A stretch of 64,000 nt of DNA from Ascidia mentula (Eukaryota > Chordata > Ascidiacea > Phlebobranchia > Ascidiidae), in contig OX387202.1 of the NCBI GenBank assembly GCA_947561715.1, positions 18,923,001-18,987,000 of the forward strand, written 5' to 3'. The notes under the pieces are model-generated. The model was not told the DNA's origin. It made no database searches and saw only the letters and a list, made by a program, of their open reading frames with translations. Both the position numbers and the translations under genes were made by a program. Of the stretch, positions 11,518 through 22,666 are shown one piece after another (the first letter of the stretch is position 1; the number at the start of each line of letters is the position of its first letter).

Positions 11518-12675
11518 CTTAAACAGGAATGGAAGTCAATTTTATTGTACACTATCTTTTACATGTTAAACATTTCTGTGGCCTTTATTGTGAGTAAAAT
11601 TTTAAAACTGTTTGCAAAAACGTTTAATTAAACCAAATTTGACACGCATGCCCTGTTTTCAGTGTTTTGTACACCTTTGGTTTATAAACAGTTAAAACAC
11701 GATGGCTTACACTCAACGGATGCACCAAATGAAGAAAAATGTCCTTCCATTGACTCCATTTTCTTTTCCGTTAACAAAGTGTCAATTTCAACTGCAAGAC
11801 TAAAGATGCTTCTTTCTGCACAATTTCACAATACAAAAATTCGTTATCGAAAATTCGCGCCAAAACCAACCTTGCAAAACGTCCCTATTTGCGAAAAAAA
11901 TATAAAAAAATATAAAAAATAACTTATGTTAATTAAGAAATGTAAAACCATAAACTATTTCAAAGGTTGAAAATTATGTCAGTCGACCAGTTTTGATCAT
12001 AAAGTACTGCGGTTTGATGCATGTTTAATTTTAAAATAAGTTTGTTGCATAAAAAATAAAAATTGCTTTGTGATACATTTACAAACGTTGACGAAAATGT
12101 TTTGCAGGGTGTGGAGAGGGAAATTTAGTTTCGTTTGAAAAGGCATTACTTGTTTTGGTTGGAAATCTTATGTCAACAAGTTGCATGTTGACATAAGATT
12201 TCCATGCGGCAACTTCCACTATTGACATGTTGGCAACGATGACAACACAGATCATATTTTGATATTTGCAAAAAAATGCTGAGTAATGTTTTTTCTTAAA
12301 AAGTTATGGTTGCGTAAATTTGATCGAAAAAATGTTGTAGAAGAATTGCAAAAATAAATAACGTTGCGCGGTAAAAAGTGACAGGTCATAACTTGATTAA
12401 TGTATTGGTAGCTTCCTTCAGGGCGTACACGCGATACATCTTGCATGCAGGTCATATAACAAGCAGTGTGTCGAAGATTGCATTAAAACATGATAAATTT
12501 TAGATGTAGCGTAATATTAGTTTACAAACATGCTGATAGTTAAGTTTATCTGATGAGATTATACTTTTTAGGGAGGCTATTGATGTTTAAATAATGTAAT
12601 TTTTATATGAATTATTCTATTTTTCCTGGTTTCCGATAAAATAATTTCATTAATGTTATTTTGTAGTTTTAAGCC
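11518..12675. other. Divergent intergenic region, TEX11 and TMEM64
   Basis: Start regions of a minus-strand and a plus-strand gene face away from each other here. It contains the possible first TEX11 exon (11759-11711) and a hairpin (12161-12203). I see no other coding potential, and no TATA box that I would trust. Confidence 0.5.
12161..12203. repeat. Perfect 17-bp inverted repeat with 9-nt loop
   Basis: GGAAATCTTATGTCAAC (12161-12177) is exactly mirrored by GTTGACATAAGATTTCC (12187-12203). It lies about 470 bases upstream of the TMEM64 start codon. Confidence 0.85.
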
Positions 12676-15600
12676 ATGAGTTTTGTAACCTCAAAAATAA
12701 AAGATGGAATTTCTTCCCTGGAAAGCCGTATTCTATATTTACGTGATTTGCTTGTTGCGGTCTCGAGAAATGTTCAACAAAAATTTTCCAGAAACCCAGC
12801 TTATTCAAATGCTGATGTTGAATCACAAACTTATGACCAAGCTTCATCAGTTTGTTCGTTATACACCTCTGAATATAGTGGTACAACATGCCTAGCACAC
12901 ATATGTCAACGACCATGTCAGACATGCAAGGCTTGCACTTGTTCTGTGATGGATTGCACAAAGTCATCGATTGGTTGCATTGTAAATATATTGTGCTACC
13001 CATTTATCCCATGTGCTGTGGCATTGTTACCTGCAACATGCCAAAATTCAGGATATATTCACACCAATAACCTACATTGTTGCTATGGAGGCACAGCTTG
13101 TCAGACGGAGTCCTCAGCTACATGTTGTAGTTGCTGTCGTTCACAGCCATGTTGTTTAATTTGGATTTCATTAGCTATCACTGTGATATGTTTACTCCTG
13201 TGGAGTCTCACTCAAAATTCTGAGTTTCTTATCAACGTTCTATTGTTTTTAAACGATCTTGGAGAAATTTCATTATTTTTTTGTTTTGTTTCACTTTTCA
13301 CAATCGTTTCTTTCCCAATGGCATGGGGTTATTTGCCCTTAAACCTCGCTGCTGGTTATTTATACGGGTTTCTTCCAGCTGTTCCTGTGGTGTTTGTGTC
13401 TGTTACTGTGGGTGTCGCACTTTCGCATGTGGTGTGCAAAAAGTATTTTTCATTATGGGTTCTCACCATCCTTCAAAGGAGATCAAACTTTGACCAAATT
13501 GAAGCAATTCTTAAAGTTATCGATGGTTCATCTGGTTTAAAAGTGATTGCGTTGACGAGATTGACGCCAATTCCTTTTGGATTCCAGAACGGTCTTTTCG
13601 CAGTAAGTTCTGTTGAAGTACAACTGTTTTTGTACCAATTACATCTTATTAACGATCTGAAATGTCATAGTGTTTGTATGAAGTTTCACAGAAAAATATA
13701 AATAAAAAAATGTGTCATCCTTGGTCCAAACCTAAACTTTTTATTATACTTTGTATTATTTTTGAACATTTTGTCCTGTATTGTTTCAAATCATTTAAAT
13801 TTTTGTTCACCAATTGCGGGAATCATTGCCCATTTTATCACGGTCCCCATGTTTTCCTAAGCCTAAAATCAGTCTTTGAATATAATTATGCCTTAGTAAC
13901 GGTCTGAAGCGTTTTATCGTGTTGTTATGTTTGACAGGTTTTAAATTCACTCAGAAAATGATGATATCATAAATAAAGTTGTCATCCCAAGTTTTATCAT
14001 TATACAACGGTTTTGTAACATAAAACATAAACTAGGTAACCTTGTTACCCTTAAGTTTTGTACATATTAACCATTAATTGGAAAGCTGCCGACTGGGTGT
14101 ACATGCACTGTTTAGACCATTAAGGTCTCATCAGTGCAGCTGTTGACATGGCACTGTGCTAGCTTTTACACTAGCGGGCACACTCATTTCCACTTTGTGG
14201 TACCTTTCGGTAACCGTCGACCCTATACTGAGTACCAAATAACAGAGACGAACCACTGTATTAACCATTTATTGTATATTTTCAGGTATCAAATGTGAGT
14301 CTCCGTCATTATTTGTTTGCCTCAAACCTGGGACTTCTGCCAACTCAAGTACTCAACTGCTACATTGGTTCAACTTTTCGGTCCATGCAAGAAATTTTGG
14401 ACCAGGAAAATCCAGGGGGAATGTTTTTCTTTCTGATTCAAGTATGACGGCAATTACACATATATATATGCTTTATTTGTTCATTAAAGAAGTACATATT
14501 GTTTTTATCTAATCATAAGCATTGAATATTTCTTATTTTGTGTGAAAACTCTTTGAGAAAAGACATTTTATGTTGTGTTTACTGAATTTTTAATGCTGTT
14601 TCTGTTATTGAATATTTCTGCCTTAAACTTAATTTTGTATTTGGAAATCTGGGCACTTTGAAAGAAAATATGTTTATTAACTATTCAGTTTAATAATGTA
14701 TGATGTAGTTAGTGTTTAAGTCTGTTTTTACTTTGTGCTTACATACGTAAACTTCTGTAACCTTGTTATACACAAATTATGTCACAGATAGCGATTGGAA
14801 TATGCCTCATGTTATTTGTATTACGACATGCAAGAAAAGAATTGGCCACGGCACTTCAAAATTCAACAGTAAGTGATTAGAATAGAAGCTTATAGAATTT
14901 TTTTGATAATACCAAACACGAAAAAGTTTCTTGATAGTAAACTACTGGACCATTTATATTAATCAGATTTTTTTTATTTGAAAGAAAAATTTATTTTATT
15001 TCTTTTATTGACATTTTATGAAAACTTGCTTTTTATTGCCTACATAACAGATTACATTTGAAAACGCATGCTGATTATTGTCAAAATGGGGCATTTAATC
15101 AGCGTAGCATTATTACACTATGCATGGACTGTCTTATGGCGCTAGCATAAGTAATCCAGTCACAGTGAAAGTAAGTGACCAACGCCACAAAGAAGTGATG
15201 ACATACTTCTTGGGGGATACTGAGTGAGTCGTTACTTGTTAGCCACTGAGCCAAAAATGTCATTTTACCGATAATGGCGGCGTTTCCTCCAAACCAATTG
15301 ATTAACTTACATTTTTTGTGCATTGTAAGTCATCTTACTTTTCGTCAGCATCACATGCAGTTATATGCAAACAAAACTCCAGCCCACAGACAATTTTTTT
15401 GGTGAATTTTTAGTTTCTGGCAAGTAGTTACTTAACCAGACGTAGGTAAAGACCATCCACGGTCTTTCAATCTGGCCCACCTAAAGCTGGCATAAATCTG
15501 TGTTTAATGCAGTCTCTGTGTGCCCTTTCTTTCTCTTTGGTTGCAACATTTATACATTAAATATTGATTAGTTCATATACGGTAGTGTCTTTGTCCATTT

Positions 15601-16023
15601 CATACTGTTATATCAGACCTGGGATTCAAAAAGATTTAATTTCAGTCTTTGCCAACATTATTATGCACAGTAACAGTATTGAAAAACCTGTCAAATACCA
15701 TTAAAAATAATTTCTTGTTTCTTTTATAGTCACCACAAAGTGGAAATTTTTTCCTGTCAATTAGTCATACCAAAGCCGTACTGATAAGACCTAATAGGGC
15801 CAAACAGTGGCTATCTATGCAGCTTACATATCCACATACTATATTTCTTTCTTGTTTCTGCCTGCAAAAGTACTGTGGCATGTTTCAAGAATTTTGTGTT
15901 TTGACTTCACAGAAACCAGTTAATGTTGATGAAAGTAATGAAGAACTGTTGACGGAGGTAAGAGTAACCCAACCACTTTCAACTTCACCTTGTGAATCAG
16001 CTAACGAAGAACCGACTTCATGA
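12676..16023 (+). CDS. TMEM64: TMEM64-like VTT-domain membrane protein
   Basis: Four exons, 12676-13602, 14286-14441, 14788-14868 and 15913-16023, all in phase 0, give 424 residues (human about 380). From about residue 160 it follows vertebrate TMEM64: SFPMAWGYLPLNLAAGYLYG, HVVCKKY, SGLKVIALTRLTPIPFG and GLLPTQVLNCYIG. This is the VTT (SNARE-associated Golgi) domain, with hydrophobic segments around residues 161-178, 196-212 and 233-249. Vertebrate TMEM64 is an ER protein linked to calcium handling and Wnt signalling. The N terminus is unusual: residues 60-160 hold about 21 cysteines, including CTC, CSCC and CC pairs just before the first membrane segment. The short acidic tail has no known motif. 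It is followed on the same strand by PDE9A, 585 bases downstream. Confidence 0.9.
14085..14225 (-). repeat. Hammerhead-repeat family copy (diverged core)
   Basis: On the minus strand this reads CCACAAAGTGGAA, about 65 bases of spacer, then AGCTGCACTGATGAGACC, a stem II hairpin, a stem III region, and GGCAGCT to close stem I. The catalytic core is not fully canonical. It lies in the first TMEM64 intron. Confidence 0.65.
15728..15834 (+). repeat. Hammerhead-repeat family copy (decayed)
   Basis: It starts with TAGTCACCACAAAGTGGAAA, the module shared by the family, followed at about 15783 by a degenerate ribozyme (stem II around GACCTAATAGG, stem III AGTGGCTATCT, closing TGCAGCTTA). It lies in the last TMEM64 intron. 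Confidence 0.65.
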
Positions 16024-16607
16024 GTGTTTTGCTGTTTTGTACCCCCCCTACTTCAAGTGTTACGTGTTTATAGAGTTGGTGTATATTCCTGGTCCTCAGT
16101 AATGGTGAATTTGTGTCTTTAATGTTTTTGGGTCAATGACAATGTTTTAATTACGACCTAAATTTTGTTTTAAACTCTTGACTTTGAAAAACTTTTAGTC
16201 ACAAATAATTGAAACCAGTTTACAACGAAAACTTTTTCTAAAAATAGATCGTTTTAGTTTTACTCATTTTGTAAGTTGTATTTGTGCTATGTAGCAAGTT
16301 TTGAAGCTTGTCTTGGTGACTTTACTGTGTACTGTGCCTTTTTCCATACACTTTATTGCATTGGTTTTACGCCCGTCTATCCAAACAATTAAACCAGTAC
16401 AAACAAGCGAGGTTTATTCATGCACAAAAAAAACACATTTCTGCATCTGTCTTTCATCTGACACGAGCAGATGGCAAATGACGTCATATGACAAACGCAA
16501 TACCTTGCTTGACGCAAGATATGTCGATACCAGTTTCGGGAAACGACTGAAAATTCATCTGTATATAACGCGTGGCATAAGATACAGATGCACACATCAT
16601 CGGCATC

Positions 16608-19600
16608 ATGGGTTCAGGATCGTCCATTCAGAAAAGGTGCAAAATTGCAGTGGTGAAGGTAAGGAAAGCAACAGACAAGCTTCCCGACCCGAAAAAACAC
16701 TTGCAGGCCAAGAAATCGGTAAGTTTGTGATATTTTGAAGGCAGTTGTCGGTTCTTAGATCCTTTTGTTTTAACAGGTGTTAAGTGTGAAAACGGATGCG
16801 GACGAAGAGGTCGCAAATAAAAAGGTAAATTAAAGTTTAAATTAAACGCAAATTAGCGTAAGGGCACGAAGGTTTTTTTGGTGACAACCAGCAGGATATA
16901 AGGTAAATTAAAGTTTAAATTAAACGCAAATTAGCGTAAGGGCACGAAGGTTTTTTTGGTGACAACCAGCAGGATAAGGTAAATTAAACGCAAATTAGCG
17001 TGAGGGCACGAAGGTTTTTTTGGTGACAACCAGCAGGATACGTTTTCATTTACTAACGAAGTTTATCAACCGGTCGGTTCGCGTTTACATTTTGCCTGTC
17101 CCCCAATATGGGGTGATTCTTTTTACATTGATGCAGTGGTTCACAACTAACATCAGATGTCTCACTCACGAGGTCGTAAAGCAGTTTAAAATTATAAATT
17201 ACAACAAACACTTTCACGGCTCATCCAAGCCCCAAAGCTGTAATAGCCTTTCTTGGAAAGCAATTGCTGTTGTTTATTTAATGCCTTTTTCTGGAAATTT
17301 TGGGTTGGATTTCATTTATTCAAGGGCCGAGTTTATCGGTCGGTTTGTGGCAAAAAGTTTAAGAAACACTGTTTTAAACATCGTTTTATTCTGTGCAGCA
17401 AAATCACACATCGAACAACGACGCCAGTCTGTCACAGTGCAAACTAATTAGCGAAGGTATGTTATATTGCAGCATCCCAGTTTGCCTGTCTTCATATGTT
17501 AGGTTATACTTTTTGGCTTTTATGTCTTTTCTCATGTCCTGTAGTGTTGGATTTTAAGACCTGTACTGTAGGAAATGTTGGGCCCATTAAGAAAAAAAAT
17601 AGCTGGGCATGAGTTTGATGATAAACAAAATAAAAAAATTGTTCAGGTAATTGGGGGTGCTTGATTTGACCAAACCGGTCAAATGTGACAAGGACCTAAC
17701 GCTGCTCAAGCGTACCATACTTGTTTTGTCCGTATGTGGCAAGTAATTGTGTTGTTTTTAATTTTAAGTCAAGAACTTAAAAAAAAAATAAAAAATCACC
17801 TACATCGTTGTGACGTCACAAACCTTTTTCAGACAATTTTCTAAAGTTGGAAAACGACGTGGATGCGTTTGTCACAAAGCTGGTTGGGGACCCTAAACTT
17901 GAACAGGTTGGTAAACTTGAACAATGGTTCTGTGTGGAAATGTTGTACATTATTCTTATCGCTTGGCCAGAGGTCGGCAACCTGTGGTTCCGGAGCCACA
18001 TGTGACTCTTTCACCTTCTCTTATGGCTCCATAGGGGGGCAACCACATTAAAAACGACTATGTCGTAAGCAAATAAGAAACATTTCAAACGTGTAGTAGC
18101 TTTTCGAGCTAACGTTTTTGTTTCACGGTTGTTCTTCAAGTTGCAGCATTTTTAAGCCGGATGTTTGTCGCAATGTCGTCACATCTCCGCCAACCAACCG
18201 GAGGAAGGGCCTACATAAAGTTGCTCAGAAGAAAGCTCCAACCTCACTCAATAAGCAACTAGTTTAAATATCGTACTTTTATTCCAGGCGAAACTGAAGC
18301 TGATTCGTTCGCCTTCTTTTGACGTCTGGGAATGTGAACGAGAGGAGTTGGTCACCTACATAATGTTGATGTTTGGAGATTTAGGAATCAACAAGGACCT
18401 GAATATATCGTACACAACACTCAAGAAGTGGCTGGTAAGTGACTTAAAATGACGACAGATAGAGTATTCGGGTATTGGATTTATTCATGCCTTATGTGCA
18501 TTGTTGGAAAAAAATTGTTTCCTTTCATTACAAATTCGCGTTTCTTCTTTTGTTTTACACCCCGAACAAGAATTACAAATTGTTTATTCAGATAATGCAT
18601 GAGGCATATATAAATCCAATACCCGACGACGCTTCTTTTTCTGCTTTCTTGTCGATTGTATTGCAAACCCGAAAACGAACACAGTTGGTCGAATGTTGAC
18701 ATACGCCTTCATACCTCGGCCACAATAAGGCGCACTGTTCATAATTACACTGTTCAAAAGCGATTTTGTTGCTTCTCAAATTGATTGTTATACCGCCAGA
18801 TAGTGGAAATATTTAACACATCATTATTCCGCTAGGTGGCTGTGGAACAAAACTACATCAATGACGTTTTCTTCCATAACTTCCGTCATGCGTTTTGCGT
18901 AACTCAGATGATGTACTTTATGATCCATGAACTGCAATTGATGAAGTACATGACGACCATGCAACTCACCATGCTGCTGGTAGCCTGTATTTGCCATGAT
19001 CTTGACCATCCTGGCCTCAATAACCGGTGAGTTAACGAATAACTTGACAGATAATAAAAATCAAATAGAATGTCCAAGATTTTGGGACAATTTTTTGCTG
19101 AAATTTAAGTCATGAAAATTTTCTTTGGGGGCGTAATTTTGTATCACGGCATACCGGGCCCCAAAAGAGGGGGGGGGTACAACCGGTGCCATGGACGGAC
19201 CCGGTACCTTTTTCTAGGGGGGGACTCTTTGTGACGTATTAACCGCGGTGTTGAGCGACGGGCGAGTAGAGCGAAGTGACAAAGCACGCCAATGATGGAC
19301 GAAAATCAATCTTCTAAGACCCTTTAGTCTGCCACAACAGCTTTTTTCAGTATTATGGAATATGCTAGGGGGGAAAATTGCCCCATTCGGACATTTATGA
19401 ATACAACGCACCAGGGTCCATACGAGTCGAGGGCCCAATCAATATCATAAGAGACACTCAAATATCTTAGCCTACGGTATATAACAGAACCCAATTGATG
19501 TGGATTTCCATCACCTAAATTTTCCTTTCAGGTATCAGCAAAAAGCTCACACAGAATTATCTGTGTTGTATTATAACCGCTCACCACTGGAGCATCATCA

Positions 19601-22441
19601 CTGCGCAGTAGCTTTCCGTCTAATATCAGCAAACGATTTGAACATTTTCGCCAACCTGAAAGATGATCAATTCGACGAAGTCTCGCATGTAAGTGGCAGT
19701 TAGTGGTAAGTTGTGGTAAATCAAGTAGGGGAGTGTTGCGGAAGAGCATAAAAAGTAGTGAACGAGAAGCTTCTGCGGTTTGTAATGGCAAAAATAGATG
19801 GTGATAAAACAGAGGTAGATAACGCGGGACACTGAAGCCGCATGTGACTCTTTTACCCTTCTGTTACGGTTCCATGGGAACAACAATACAATAACGTAAA
19901 TAACAGAACAGCATTAAACACTTTTGGTGCCCTTATCAGCGCGTTTTGCAAAAGTTTATATGGTGCATATTTTATTTCTTGTGTAATTGAGGCCCAAATA
20001 AAATTTATGCCACTTTAGGTTTTGCAGCTTCGACTATGTTTTATGGTTCGCAGAAAACAGGGTGTACCTGGTTCATTTCATGCTAACTTTGCTGCATTAA
20101 TTCCGATGTAACCGTTTACATTTCACAGTATTCTTGTTAAAAAAAAAAAAAATAGACTGAGCTTTAATGAATCGAGATGCACGAACGAATCATAAGGATT
20201 CTCTTAGCTATATAAATAATACGATCGGCATGCCTCAGTTTATTTAATCTAATTATCGCCATCTCCCTACTGCCTCTAGCGTCCGCTAATATGATATCTA
20301 TGACCGCTTCTGGGTGTTGAGATCTGAGACTATGCATGCGTGGCAGTAACGTGAAGGACTCGTTGTTTAAACACTGATTGTTGGTGGTTTTAACGTTTTT
20401 AAATAAACGCATATATACCTTACTGGTTTTAAGCAGGTGTTACGAGCCTTGAGAAAGATAAACGTAAGACTTACAATCACTTACATCTGGAGATTATGGT
20501 TGTATAGATTGTCATCCAACTCATCTTGGCAACTGATATGTCAATCCACGATCGTATACTGAACGATTTCCGACAAATCCTGACCGAGGGATTCTCCTTC
20601 GAGAAACCTGAGCATTTGTTGGCTCTGCAGAAGATTCTGGTAAAATGTTGCGACATTTCTAACGAGGTACGCCCACTGGAGACGTCAAAGGTGTGGGTTG
20701 ATCGACTGTTCGCCGAATTTTTTGCTCAGGTAAGTTCTGAAGGCAAGACCACCGCTTTGACCCAAAACTTGCCAGTGCAGCGTTGATGTGATTTAAAATT
20801 ATCTTGCACTGAAACATCTTTATATTATGTACCAGAAAACAGATTTTCTGGTTTTGTTGTTAATATCCAACCGGCCTAGCGCTGTAGTTTGGGTCGGGCG
20901 TAAGTTTCTGTTTTGGGGACGAATTCACATTGTGCCACAGATATGCAAATGCTTGTGAACACATTGCTTTTTTCTCGGAATTTAGTTTCTGTTAAAAGCG
21001 GGCCGAATACAGACATTACACATTTGAATTTGCGCGTGGTGACGTCAATAAAGTTATAGGTAATACAACAACAGTGCCTTGTTACGTCACAACTGCCAGA
21101 ATAGAATTTTCTGTCTGTCACATTTGCGTCGAACTTTCACTTTCGGTTCTGATTCAGGTTTACGGTATATCTTCAGGCCCGAGTTGAAAAAGGTGGGCCC
21201 GGTTACAAATCTCCTGTAACTCTGAATGCAAAAATGAGGTGCCATGGGGTTGTGACTGCTTTCACCGACGCCACTCTTAAATTGTTTTGGGCGCCCAACG
21301 CGATAGCTCTTATTGTTTTATCGGTGCCAATGCCATTTTTTTGCATAAAACTTGCATATTTCACTATTTTATGTTCATTTTATCACAGGCCGAACGTGAG
21401 AGACGCGAGGGTTTACCTGTTGAAGTTTACATGCAAAAGACCAACGTCAAGAAAGCAAATGACCAACTCTCATTTATAAGAAAGATCATCATGCCATTAT
21501 TCGACTGTCTTTCAAAGGTAATGTAGCGCTCTCGTGCGGTCGTTTTTTGTTTGTGCGTATGGCCACCAGTGGGCGATTGGATTAAAATATCTCGGCAGAT
21601 ATATAAAGTAGACATTAGCGAACTACGGCCCGCAGGCCAAATCTGTCATATTGATATAAATTAGTGCCACCATAGAAAATTTTTTATTCTGTATGTTTAA
21701 AGGTGATTCATTGCTCTTTTTTTGCCTTTCCGATGCAGTTATTAAACGTTAAAAAATGTGTTGGCATTGACCATTGGCTCACCTGTCAAACTTTTGATAA
21801 ATTCTGGCCCGTGAGTCGACTATGTTGCCCAACCCTTATACAGAAGAAAGGTTATTAGGCGGAAAATAACACAGAACTCGAACATAGGTTTGTCAATGAG
21901 AAGAAACTGCCATGAAGACAACATGAATCCATTCTGTTGTGTCTGGTGTGGCCGATGGCCCAGTCTTTACTTTTCAGATATCCCTTTGGGATCTGATTCT
22001 TAAGTGCTTAAAGTAAACGTGCATTTCAATTAATTACCTTTCAATTGTACCAGTAATTATAATGTCACATAAACATTATAATATGAATGCATCTCCTAAT
22101 AATTCTACTGCAGCCATTCCATAGGCGCCAAACGTGTTATGGATGTTATGGCATTTTACCTTTCTTAATAAAACATGCCTTGCAGCATCAGAAGTAATGT
22201 ATATATACGTAGTGGCATTTCGCGCAAAATAGATGTTTTGATTTGAATGACGTTACAGGTATTTCCTGACGTAAACAACAGAATTCTGCGATCTCTGCAA
22301 GAATCCGAATTGTTCTACGAACGATTGTCTGCTGACGAAATCGAACAGTCTGCCGATGGTGACGTCACAGACAAGAACGGAAATGGCGTCGAGTTGTCGA
22401 AGTTCATAATTCCGGAAGTGATCGTTAGCGGGTGTGAGTAG
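16608..22441 (+). CDS. PDE9A: cGMP-specific 3',5'-cyclic phosphodiesterase 9A
   Basis: Hydrolyses cGMP with high affinity in the cytosol. Ten exons, 16608-16718, 16777-16824, 17399-17456, 17833-17906, 18288-18434, 18836-19026, 19532-19688, 20508-20729, 21389-21517 and 22259-22441, agree in phase and give 439 residues. The N terminus MGSGSS matches human PDE9A. The catalytic domain runs from about 98 to 400: FHNFRH (H160 acid, H164 metal), CHDLDHPG (H200, D201), CCDISNE (D311), and the purine-binding glutamine about 362 in DQLSFI. All four metal ligands are present. The linker exons 2-4 are short and poorly conserved, and the exon 4 donor (GTTGGT) is weak, so that part is less sure. An AATAAA lies at 22661-22666. 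Confidence 0.93.
16825..17040 (+). repeat. Triplicated 76-78 bp unit spanning a PDE9A splice donor
   Basis: Three head-to-tail units begin with GTAAATTAAA at 16825, 16903 and 16979. The first begins exactly at the exon 2 donor (AAG|GTAAAT). Units 1 and 2 are almost identical, and unit 3 lacks about 12 bases near its start. Each repeats GGGCACGAAGG and GTGACAACCAGCAGGATA. Confidence 0.9.
17968..18040. repeat. hAT-like repeat fragment
   Basis: CAGAGGTCGGCAACCTGTGG, then CGGAGCCACATGTGACTCTT and TATGGCTCCATAGGGG, is the terminal pattern common in hAT-type non-autonomous elements. Related stretches occur at 19829-19882 and 42826-42875. The other end was not located. Confidence 0.45.
19829..19882. 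repeat. hAT-like repeat fragment
   Basis: GAAGCCGCATGTGACTCTTT, then CCTTCTGTTACGGTTCCATGG, shares the core of 17968-18040. It lies in a PDE9A intron. Confidence 0.4.
21616..21838. mobile_element. Likely non-autonomous hAT element
   Basis: The left end TAGCGAACTACGGCCCGCAG and the right end GGCCCGTGAGTCGACTATGT, then GCCCAACCCT, form the imperfect inverted termini typical of short hAT derivatives. No open frame. It lies in the last PDE9A intron. Confidence 0.5.
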
Positions 22442-22660
22442 AGTGCGCCACCAGGTGTTTAATGTACATAAAAATCGTAATATTCGTGACGTCATAATAG
22501 TTGTTGTTGTTTTGCATAGTTTTTATCGCACAAGAATTGTTTTTAAATTGCACAGGAATGTATTTAGTTTTGCGTGTATTGGATCAAGTACCAAAGTCTT
22601 CAAGAAATCTGTAAATATTTAGTTTGCGTGAAAAACGCGTATTTTCCACCACTGTGACGT

Positions 22661-22666
22661 AATAAA
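22661..22666 (+). terminator. Polyadenylation signal of PDE9A
   Basis: AATAAA 220 bases past the stop codon at 22439-22441. Confidence 0.6.

Noticed and set aside
12161-12203. Hairpin as a microRNA precursor.
   Set aside because: The stem is only 17 bp with a 9-base loop, shorter than a precursor needs.
17020-17451. A 143-codon plus-strand open frame.
   Set aside because: It runs through a PDE9A intron and the tandem repeat; only its last 58 bases, in another frame, act as an exon.
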